64,000 nt of DNA from Eledone cirrhosa (lineage: Eukaryota > Mollusca > Cephalopoda > Octopoda > Eledonidae): the NCBI GenBank assembly GCA_964016885.1, contig OZ024741.1:36488423-36552422 (forward strand). The letters are read 5' to 3'. The notes below the pieces were generated by a model. That model saw only the letters and a program-made list of their open reading frames with translations, did no database searches and was not told the DNA's origin. The position numbers and the translations under genes were made by a program. This document shows positions 55,846 through 64,000 of this stretch, in pieces (positions within the stretch are counted from its first letter, which is position 1; each line of letters starts with the position of its first letter).

Positions 55846-55869
55846 GTAAGTACTTATCGTTCGTTAATT

Positions 55870-56340
55870 CAGATTTTTTTTTTTTTTTTTTTTTTCTGAG
55901 TGTTATCCTAGTTTTTGTCTCACAAATAATATCTACATCGTCACAGAGTTGGCTACCCACAGGTGTGAGCTTCGCGAGCTGGGGTGGCTCTTCCAGCATG
56001 TCTCCCTCACCATCCTCCGGGAAAATGTTTTCTCTTCTATCCGCCGGGGCCGCAGAGCAGCCAGTGTGTGGGCCCCCAATCTCTCATAATAGAGAGAGCA
56101 TGAGAGACAGTGACAGTGGGAGTTTGGTTCCTTTGTGTTCGGACCTGGTGTATATATAGACATTTATTTACTGCACCACACAGATTTCTACAAATTAAAC
56201 AATACATGAGAACTTTGTTGTTGTATTATTTTATCTTGATTATATAGTTTAGCCTGAAATGTTTAATTTCTGTAACTGCACTTAAATACCAATGAATGCA
56301 GTTTACCATTGTTTTTGTGTCTGTTTTTCCATACTTGCAT
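55870..56340. other. intron 23 sequence: T tract then unrecognised
   Basis: A 20-T run at about 55876. 55940-56160 is GC-richer (gctatccgccggggccgcag near 56036) and may be a decayed LTR or LINE piece; no family was recognised. 56310-56340 resembles a LINE tail (gtctgtttttccatacttgc). Confidence 0.4.
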
Positions 56341-58820
56341 GACAAGTCTTCTTCATCATAGCATCCCTCCACTTGATTCTTTCTTCTGTCATCTCCTCTG
56401 TGAGGCTCAGCACCTTGAGTCTTCTCCACTTGATTCTTTCCTCTGTCATCTCTGTGAGGCTCAGCACTTTGAGTCTTCTCCACTTGATTCTTTCCTGTCA
56501 TCTCCTCTGTGAGGCTCAGCACCTTGAGTCTTCTCCACTTGATTCTTTCCTGTCATCTCCTCTGTGAGGCTCAGCACCTTGAGTCTTCTCCACTTGATTC
56601 TTTCCTCTGTCATCTCTCTGTGAGGCTCAGCACCTTGAGTCTTTTCCACTTGATTCTTTCTTCTGTCATCTCCTCTGTGAGGCTCAGCACCTTGAGTCTT
56701 CTCCACTTGATTCTTTCCTCTGTCATCTCTGTGAGGCTCAGCACTTTGAGTCTTCTCCACTTGATTCTTTCCTCTGTCATCTCCTCTGTGAGGCTCAGCA
56801 CCTTGAGTCTTCTCCACTTGATTCTTTCCTGTCATCTCCTCTGTGAGGCTCAGCACCTTGAGTCTTCTCCACTTGATTCTTTCCTCTGTCATCTCCTCTG
56901 TGAGGCTCAGCACCTTGAGTCTTTTCCACTTGATTCTTTCTTCTGTCATCTCCTCTGTGAGGCTCAGCACCTTGAGTCTTCTCCACTTGATTCTTTCCTC
57001 TGTCATCTCTGTGAGGCTCAGCACTTTGAGTCTTCTCCACTTGATTCTTTCCTCTGTCATCTCCTCTGTGAGGCTCAGCACCTTGAGTCTTCTCCACTTG
57101 ATTCTTTCCTCTGTCATCTCCTCTGTGAGGCTCAGCACTTTGAGTCTTCTCCACTTGATTCTTTCCTCTGTCATCTCCTCTGTGAGGCTCAGCACTTTGA
57201 GTCTTCTCCACTTGATTCTTTCTTCTGTCATCTCCTCTGTGAGGCTCAGCACTTTGAGTCTTCTCCACTTGATTCTTTCCTCTGTCATCTCCTCTGTGAG
57301 ACTCAGCACTTTGAGTCTTCTCCACTTGATTCTTTCCTCTGTCATCTCCTCTGTGAGGCTCAGCACCTTGAGTCTTCTCCACTTGATTCTTTCCTCTGTC
57401 ATCCCCTCTGTGAGGCTCAGCACCTTGAGTCTTTTCCACTTGATTCTTTCTTCTGTCATCTCCTCTGTGAGGCTCAGCATTTTGAGTCTTCTCCACTTGA
57501 TTCTTTCCTCTGTCATCTCTGTGAGGCTCAGCACCTTGAGTCTTTTCCACTTGATTCTTTCCTGTCATCTCCTCTGTGAGGCTCAGCACCTTGAGTCTTC
57601 TCCACTTGATTCTTTCCTCTGTCATCTCTCTGTGAGGCTCAGCACCTTGAGTCTTTTCCACTTGATTCTTTCTTCTGTCATCTCCTCTGTGTGGCTCAGC
57701 ACCTTGAGTCTTTTCCACTTGATTCTTTCTTCTGTCATCTCCTCTGTGAGGCTCAGCACCTTGAGTCTTCTCCACTTGATTCTTTCCTCTGTCATCTCTG
57801 TGAGGCTCAGCACTTTGAGTCTTCTCCACTTGATTCTTTCCTCTGTCATCTCCTCTGTGAGGCTCAGCACCTTGAGTCTTCTCCACTTGATTCTTTCCTG
57901 TCATCTCCTCTGTGAGGCTCAGCACCTTGAGTCTTCTCCACTTGATTCTTTCCTCTGTCATCTCCTCTGTGAGGCTCAGCACCTTGAGTCTTTTCCACTT
58001 GATTCTTTCTTCTGTCATCTCCTCTGTGAGGCTCAGCACCTTGAGTCTTCTCCACTTGATTCTTTCCTCTGTCATCTCTGTGAGGCTCAGCACTTTGAGT
58101 CTTCTCCACTTGATTCTTTCCTCTGTCATCTCCTCTGTGAGGCTCAGCACCTTGAGTCTTCTCCACTTGATTCTTTCCTCTGTCATCTCCTCTGTGAGGC
58201 TCAGCACCTTGAGTCTTCTCCACTTGATTCTTTCCTCTGTCATCCCCTCTGTGAGGCTCAGCACCTTGAGTCTTTTCCACTTGATTCTTTCTTCTGTCAT
58301 CTCCTCTGTGAGGCTCAGCACTTTGAGTCTTCTCCACTTGATTCTTTCCTCTGTCATCTCTGTGAGGCTCAGCACCTTGAGTCTTTTGCACTTGATTCTT
58401 TCCTGTCATCTCCTCTGTGAGGCTCAGCACCTTGAGTCTTCTCCACTTGATTCTTTCCTGTCATCTCCTCTGTGAGGCTCAGCACCTTGAGTCTTCTCCA
58501 CTTGATTCTTTCCTGTCATCTCCTCTGTGAGGCTCAGCACCTTGAGTCTTCTCCACTTGATTCTTTCCTGTCATCTCCTCTGTGAGGCTCAGCACCTTGA
58601 GTCTTCTCCACTTGATTTTTTTCCTCTGTCATCTCCTCTGTGAGGCTCAGCACCTTGAGTCTTCTCCACTTGATTCTTTCCTCTGTCATCTCCTCTGTGA
58701 GGCTCAGCACCTTGAGTCTTCTCCACTTGATTCTTTCTTCTGTCATCTCTGTGAGGCTCAGCACCTTGAGTCTTCTCCACTTGATTCTTTCCTCTGTCAT
58801 TTCCTCTATAAGGCTCGGCA
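56341..58820 (-). repeat. minisatellite 4 (57-bp unit with 54- and 52-bp variants, about 45 copies), derived from LINE coding sequence
   Basis: Unit on the + strand: ctgtgaggctcagcaccttg, agtcttctccacttgattct, ttcctctgtcatctcct. On the minus strand one unit encodes EEMTEERIKWRRLKVLSLT. The adjoining single-copy LINE end at 58820-59115 runs into the array as IVKADLKVPSLIEEMTEERI, so the unit is a piece of a LINE C-terminus. Frames of up to 526 codons on both strands come from the 57- and 54-bp lengths and are not genes. Confidence 0.93.
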
Positions 58821-59115
58821 CCTTGAGATCTGCTTTCACAATTTCTACATACATCCACTTTGGTCTTTTTCCATGACTTCCTTCCGCTTGGAACTCCTTG
58901 TTTTTATTCACCTAACAATCGTCATCTAGGCAGATTATGTGTCTGTACCTATTGCAATTTTCTCTCCTGCACTCTACATTTGATTCCGTTCATATTCAGT
59001 TTTTCTCTCAAAACATCTGTGTATACTGACATTACACATTACACATCCAAAGATGTGCTTGATTCATTTCCTTTGAGCCTTCTACATTCAATGCCTATGT
59101 CACCTCCAGTATAAT
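58820..59115 (-). pseudogene. LINE RT C-terminus adjoining minisatellite 4
   Basis: Minus strand shows GKRPKWMYVEIVKADLKV, parallel to the [18 protein letters not shown] of the RTE-like copies, and further right cacatctttggatgtgtaat and agagaaaattgcaatagg, the complement of the [14 protein letters not shown] region. Frames are broken. Confidence 0.68.
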
Positions 59116-59364
59116 TTATTAATAATCAAGATACATAATTGTGACAGTTCAATGAATAGAGATACTATGTGCTTTCTCAGCCTGCAAAAAATAGCAGCCA
59201 AATACCTGTTTAATCACACCCTATCTTTAAAAAGAAAAAGAAAAAACACATTGGTCAATAGAGGTTTAAATACACAATGTCTGAATAAGATATGGGATGG
59301 TCATGGCTGGAACATGTTTAGCAGAGAAAACAGACATTAAACGACGATGGTGACAGTGATGATA

Positions 59365-59540
59365 TACTTTATTTGTTCCAGCCTCTGCGTTCTGGGTTCA
59401 AATCCTGCCATGGACAGATTTACCTTTCATTCTTTCTTCATTGATACAATAAGGTACCAGGGTGGTGAATTGGGAGAATAGTGTCAGATAAGATCTGGCT
59501 ATTTGAATTCTAACTTCAAATCCTGCTGTGGCCTACTTGG
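59365..59540 (+). repeat. two tRNA-like SINE fragments
   Basis: ctgggttcaaatcctgccat, acaataaggtaccagggtgg, ctaacttcaaatcctgctgt. Confidence 0.55.
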
Positions 59541-60035
59541 ATCATCATCATCATCATCATTATCGTTTAACGTCTATCTTCCACGCTAGCATGGGTTAGA
59601 CAGGAATTGTCCCACTTGAGGCAAGATTGGTCAGGTGACCGTGTCTCGCTCGTATAGGACTATCGGCAGGTTTTCTACAGCTGGATGCCCTTCTTAACAC
59701 CAACCACATTTACAGTGTGGACTGGGAGATTTTTACTGTGACACCTACACAGCCACATTACAGCGTGGACTGTGTGTTTTTTGTTGTGACGCCTACATGA
59801 CCTCATTAGTTTGGACTGGATGTTGTGGTCCCAACATAACTTTACAGAGAGAGGGTGGTGTTGGTGGGAGTAGGAGAAGTGGGTTGGGGTGTATATTTGG
59901 TTAAGAGGTGCCTGCTGACTATTGGTTTCGCTTTGTACATAGGCAAGGTGGGTCTTCTGTATTACTGCGTGGCGTCAAAGATGTCGGTCCAGTGACATTG
60001 TCTTAGAGAGGTGCAAGTGTGTAAGGTCGGAATTT
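59538..60035 (-). pseudogene. RTE-like LINE 3'UTR and last codons, 5'-truncated at about 60035
   Basis: catcatcatcatcatcatta tail, ccacgctagcatgggttaga, two 48-bp modules at 59705-59800, then gtgggtcttctgtattactg and cagtgacattgtcttagaga, the stop region and C-terminal end as at 19200-19290. Confidence 0.82.
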
Positions 60036-60360
60036 ATGGATAGTAGACTTAATTGGTTGTCCAGTTTAACAACAGCCCCTGGCCCTTCGATACATGATTT
60101 TAGTGAAGTCCTCTCTGTTGCAAGCATTTACACCAGATCTAGCTTGAAGATACCTTCTTTCCTCCCTTCCACCAATCTCAAAAACCCTGAAAATGGCCAT
60201 GGACCATTTTTGTTAAGAACATTTTATTAATGATTCTTTTCTTTCTTTTTTTTAATAAATTCTCTTAACATCATGTAATGAATTAATAGGAAATATTTAA
60301 AAATAGGTTGGTTAATTCAAATATTTATAGTATTTTTACTATTTGCAGTAAACTTAATTT
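60036..60360. other. intron 23 sequence without a recognised element
   Basis: 60036-60230 has a 64-codon + frame with no recognisable similarity; the remainder is AT-rich. Confidence 0.35.
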
Positions 60361-60365
60361 TTAAC

Positions 60366-60682
60366 AACTTAGGCTTACAATCAAAAGGTTGTGAATTCAA
60401 TTCTCAGACCGGGTGATGTGTTGTATTCTTGAACAAGACACTTTATTTCACATTGCTCCAGTTTACTCAGCTGTAGAAATGAGATGATAGGACTGGGGTC
60501 CCTATCATTCCACTGCAAAGTGGACGTGTAGGCGCCACGGAAAAAAGCACCCAGCACTCTCTGTAAATGAGGTTGGTGTTAGGAAGGGCATCCAGCTGTA
60601 GAAATCAAGCCAGAATCAGTTCCCGTCCCACCCTTGCAAGCAGGGAAAAGTGGACGTAAAATGATGATGATGATGATGATTA
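60366..60682 (+). repeat. SINE family B, plus orientation
   Basis: Head ttacaatcaaaaggttgtga attcaattctcagacc, one 48-bp module (gtaggcgccacggaaaaaag), ggaagggcatccagctgtag, cagggaaaagtggacgtaaa and (atg)n. It shows the order head, module, LINE-like tail in forward orientation. The A-box end is missing. Confidence 0.87.
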
Positions 60683-60696
60683 AAAATTAAAGTAAT

Positions 60697-60838
60697 AGTA
60701 CTGTTTTGTTCTTTTGATACAGTCATAGTGCTGTTTTGTACTTTTGATACAGTCATAGTGCTGTTTTGTTCTTTTGATACAGTCATAGTGCTGGTTTGTA
60801 CTTTTGATACAGTCATTGTGCTGGTTTGTACTTTTCAA
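60697..60838. repeat. 30-bp minisatellite, about 4.5 copies
   Basis: tagtgctgttttgtactttt gatacagtca repeated with a strict 30-bp period, directly after the SINE tail. Confidence 0.93.
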
Positions 60839-60839
60839 G

Positions 60840-61200
60840 AATATCTTCCTAATGTGCTTAGTTAAGAGTTAATGTCTTATTACAATTAGACTGGCAGGGG
60901 TTGTCTGTAAAATATCAGTATGTGTTCTGCAATATTTGGAAAATCTTATAAAGATTCTGTGACAAAATGGTTTGGTTTCAGAAACATTACATTACATAAC
61001 AGAGACCACATGTGTTCTACATTATAGCTGTCAGCAGGAATGCTACACTAAACCAAGAGGGTTGTTGAAATGTCCCTGAATTAATCTGTGTTACAGAATT
61101 CCTGGCCTGTTACCAACTTTTGACAAGCAAGTTACAAACAGAAGCACTGTTATATAAGCCTTAAGAGTGAAATTGGGAGACATGTTGTACAATATGTTGT
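60840..61200. other. intron 23 sequence without a recognised element
   Basis: No coding frame or repeat recognised. Confidence 0.4.
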
Positions 61201-61205
61201 CATAT

Positions 61206-61369
61206 ATCATCATCATCGTTTAACGTCTATCTTCCACGCTAGCATGGGTTTAGACGGGAATTGTCCCACTTGAGGCAAGATTGGTTGGGTGACCGTGTCT
61301 CGCTCGTATAGGACTATCTGGCAGGTTTTCTACAGCTGGATACTCTTCTTAACACCAACCACATTTACA
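61206..61369 (-). repeat. LINE 3' tail fragment
   Basis: catcatcatcgtttaacgtc, tatcttccacgctagcatgg, gtctcgctcgtataggacta, ctggatactcttcttaacac. Confidence 0.8.
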
Positions 61370-61384
61370 TTTATATATATATTT

Positions 61385-63985
61385 TAATGCTCGTGGGTAG
61401 TGATCACGAGACATGGGGCGCCATTAGTCCATTTGGTATCAGTAAAATGAACACCAACGGCCTGAGGTTGCTTGAACTCGCTCAGAACTCAACTTAACAA
61501 TTTGCAACACTCTTTCCATCAGAAGCTCAAATATAAAACTACCTGGTATCATCCAAGATCCAAGCATGATTGGTTTCATTATCACTCGTAAACAAGATCT
61601 AAGTGATGTGTGTTCAGTGTGTGTGTTGTGTAGTGCAGAATGTGGCCACTGACCACAAATTAGTGTGAGGAAAGTTCAAGATGAGTATCCGCAAAAGAAT
61701 TTGTATGAGTGGAGTGAAAGCACCAAAAGGCATTGATGTCACCAAACTGAGGCAAGTAGATGTGCGTGCAGCCCTAACTGGAAGATTTGATGGTCTTGAT
61801 TTTGATGCCACGTGGGAAAATTTTAGAGATCAAGTTTACTCAGTGAGAGCTGAGGTACTTGGCTTCAGAACCAAGAAACACCAGGACTGGTTCGATAACA
61901 ATAATCCTAATATCAATCAGCTACTGAAAACCAAGCACACTCTCTATGAAAAGCTCCTGAATCAGAATCCTGTAGCACAACCAGTTGTCAGGAAAGCCTA
62001 CAAAGATCACAAGGCAACACTGCAACATGAACTGCGCAGGATGCCAAATGAGTGGTGGAGTAATATCTCTTCGGAAATCCAACAGGCTTTTAACACCAAA
62101 GATTCGAAGTCATTTTACTCATTGATACGCCAGTAACTCCTCTGAGATCTAAGGACGATGCTAATATCATCATCAAAGAGCCATCAAAAATCCTTTAGGA
62201 GGAACATTTTACTGACCTGTTTGACAACCTATCAGTGGTTAATTTTTGAGTGATAGAGGGCCTTCCTCAATGTGAAACAGTCCACCGTATGGATCAACTT
62301 CCCTCTGCTGATGAAATAAACCTGGCAGTTAAGCAGGTTAACTCTGGCAAGGCACCAGGTCCAGATGGTATCCCAGTCGAACTGCTGAAAGTCAGTAGTG
62401 ATAATGTAACAGACGCAATAAACAACTTCATCATTGATTGCTGGAATGGGACCCCAGTTCTGCAAGACTGGATCAATGGTATTCTGTTATCATTATACAA
62501 AGGCAAAGATGGAAAATCGATATGTGGAAACTAGCATGACATCACTTTGTTGGAAGCTGTTGGCAAGGTTCTCGCAAGACTGGAGGAGGATATCTGTCCT
62601 GTAGCTATCCCAGAATCTCAGAGTGGTTTTAGAATAGGAAGGGGAACAGTTGACATGATTTTCTCTGTAAGACAAATACAAGAAAAATGCATTGAGCATT
62701 GTGTCCCCCTATATCAAGTCTTTGTCGACCTAATGAAAGCCTTTGACACAGTTAACAGAGATGTACTCTGGATAATACTTGGAAAAGTGGGATGTCCACC
62801 CAAGTTTGTATGTAAATTAAAACAGCTGCACAGAAATATGAAAGCTCGGGTTACCTTCAATAGTCAACTATCTGGGAAAATCCCAATTGACAACGGGGTA
62901 AAGCAAGGTGATATTCCTGCTCTTACGCTTTTCTCCATCTTCTTTGCTGCCTTGCTCACACATGCTTTCCATGATTGTGACAAAGGCATTCTTTTACGGT
63001 TCAGAACTACTGGAAAGGTTTTCAACTTAAGAAGGTTTAATGCCAAGACAAAAACTTTTCAAGCTTTGATCAGAGAGACCTTCTTTACATCGATGACGCT
63101 AACTTCCTAACACACACAGAAGCTGACATGCAACATTATGGACCATTTCTCATCTTCGTGTACAGCATTTGGGGTTACAATCAACCTTAAAAAAGACCAA
63201 AGTAATGTTTACCCCTGCTCCTGGAGAACCATCTACTGAACCCAATATCATGGTTGATGGAACCAAGTTAGGAGTAGTAGATAAATTTGTCTACTTGGGT
63301 AACACACTCTCAAATGATGGCTCCTTGGATGCTAAAATACATCTGCGCATCCAGAAGGCTTCTGTTGCCTTTGCAAAATTCGAAAAGAGAGCTTGGGCAA
63401 ATCACAACATTACCAACAACACCAAGGTGTGTGTGTATAGATCATGTGTTCTGTCTGCTCTTTTATACTCAGCTGAAACCTGGACACTATTCCGCAAACA
63501 CACCAAATTGCTTGAGCTTTTTCAGCAAAAATATTTAAGGCGCATATTCAACATCAAGTGGCAAGACAGAACTCCTGACATCCATGTCCTTATCAAAGCA
63601 TTGAGTCCCAAGTAACATCTTCTCAAATGCGCTGGACAGGACATATCGTACGCATGAAAGAAAGCAGGATCCCAAAGCAACTGTTTTATGGTGAGCTCCA
63701 TCTTGGAAAAAGACCTCAACACAAACCGAAAATGAGGTTCAGGGACAGCATCAAGAACAACCTCAAAGAGTTGGCATTTGATATAGACAATTGGGAGGAG
63801 ATAGCTCTAAATAGCGCTGAGTGGAGAAAACGCATAATGGGCAGTAGCAAAACTATTGAAGAATATCGTCTAGAACATAAACAACTGAAGTGTCAGCTCC
63901 GGAAGGGCTGTGTTCACAGTCTTGATAAAGTCATCAGTAGTTGGACATGCAATTTCTGTCGAATGGTTATGTTATTCACCTGAAG
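61385..63985 (+). pseudogene. APE/RT LINE, 5'-truncated and frame-broken (end of endonuclease, RT, C-terminal region)
   Basis: Reads the end of an endonuclease (TWGAISPFGISKMNTNGLRL), a linker (61681-62136), and RT blocks: VNSGKAPGPDGIPVELLK (62338-62391), FRIGRGTVDMIFSVRQIQEK, FVDLMKAFDTVNRDVLW (RT motif with the first catalytic Asp), KQGDIPALTLFS, and the YLGNTLSNDGS, LLYSAETWT and RWTGHIVRMK C-terminal marks. The second catalytic block is in another frame around 63085-63100 (DDAN). Frame changes occur near 61390, 62133, 62530, 63040-63090 and 63615, with stops at 62195 and 62247; inactive. It differs from the RTE-like copies and has a possible Cys-rich end at 63935-63965. Exact clade not assigned. 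Confidence 0.85.
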
Positions 63986-64000
63986 TCACATGAAAGGATA

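Noticed and set aside
56461..58475. Frames of 356-526 codons on both strands
   Set aside because: 57/54-bp repeat units keep two frames open at once; only the minus-strand reading has meaning, as a LINE fragment.
61614..61811. Minus-strand 65-codon frame
   Set aside because: Antisense of the LINE linker region at 61681-62136.

Overview
This window looks like one animal gene locus. A single protein-coding gene, the structural-maintenance-of-chromosomes subunit SMC6, is spread over at least 53 kb of the + strand in 23 short coding exons with GT-AG introns. Conceptual splicing gives 993 codons in one open frame, from an ATG at 2403 to 55845. That covers the N-terminal ATPase half with its Walker A motif, the first coiled-coil arm, the hinge, the second arm and the start of the C-terminal ATPase half. 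The exon(s) for the ABC signature and Walker B are not visible and presumably lie past position 64000. The organism is most likely a coleoid cephalopod, octopus-like. This is an inference from very long repeat-filled introns, tRNA-derived SINEs and LINE 3' ends terminating in ATG/GAT-type simple repeats; no species marker was tested. || Almost everything else is repeats. 1-2352: minus-strand remnants of an APE/RT LINE (RTE-like) and a second LINE, then a tRNA-like SINE just upstream of the first coding exon. Introns 1-4 (2.6-20.5 kb): SINEs, TTAA-flanked MITEs, two LINE 3' ends, a Ty3/Gypsy remnant between inverted LTRs, a near-perfect 377-bp palindrome (14065-14441) and two 48-bp minisatellites (6.49-8.43 kb and 15.66-18.44 kb). 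20.5-39.7 kb: the exon-dense middle, with a deleted transposase, two Helitron-like elements in opposite orientation and several LINE 3' fragments. Intron 20 (39.7-48.6 kb) is almost wholly an 8.6-kb 48-bp minisatellite. 48.6-55.8 kb: the last three visible exons and a deleted piggyBac element. 55.8-64 kb: a 57-bp minisatellite cut from a LINE coding region, SINE/LINE tails and a decayed LINE copy that runs to the end. || The most interesting pattern joins these parts. The three large minisatellites have the same 48-bp period, and their units align with each other and with a module present in two or three copies in the 3' untranslated region of the RTE-like LINE here (24850-24985 +, 18965-19070 -). 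Smaller expansions (about 5 copies at 53500-53740, about 12 decayed copies at 37985-38640) form a graded series. The arrays end in the LINE 3' tail. So this LINE 3'UTR seems to seed minisatellites repeatedly, here within introns of one gene. Separately, a family of about 180-200-bp MITEs can be tied by termini, subterminal sequence and TTAA target sites to an internally deleted piggyBac transposase copy in intron 21. || Because 48 and 57 are multiples of 3, the minisatellites produce long open frames on both strands; these are not genes.
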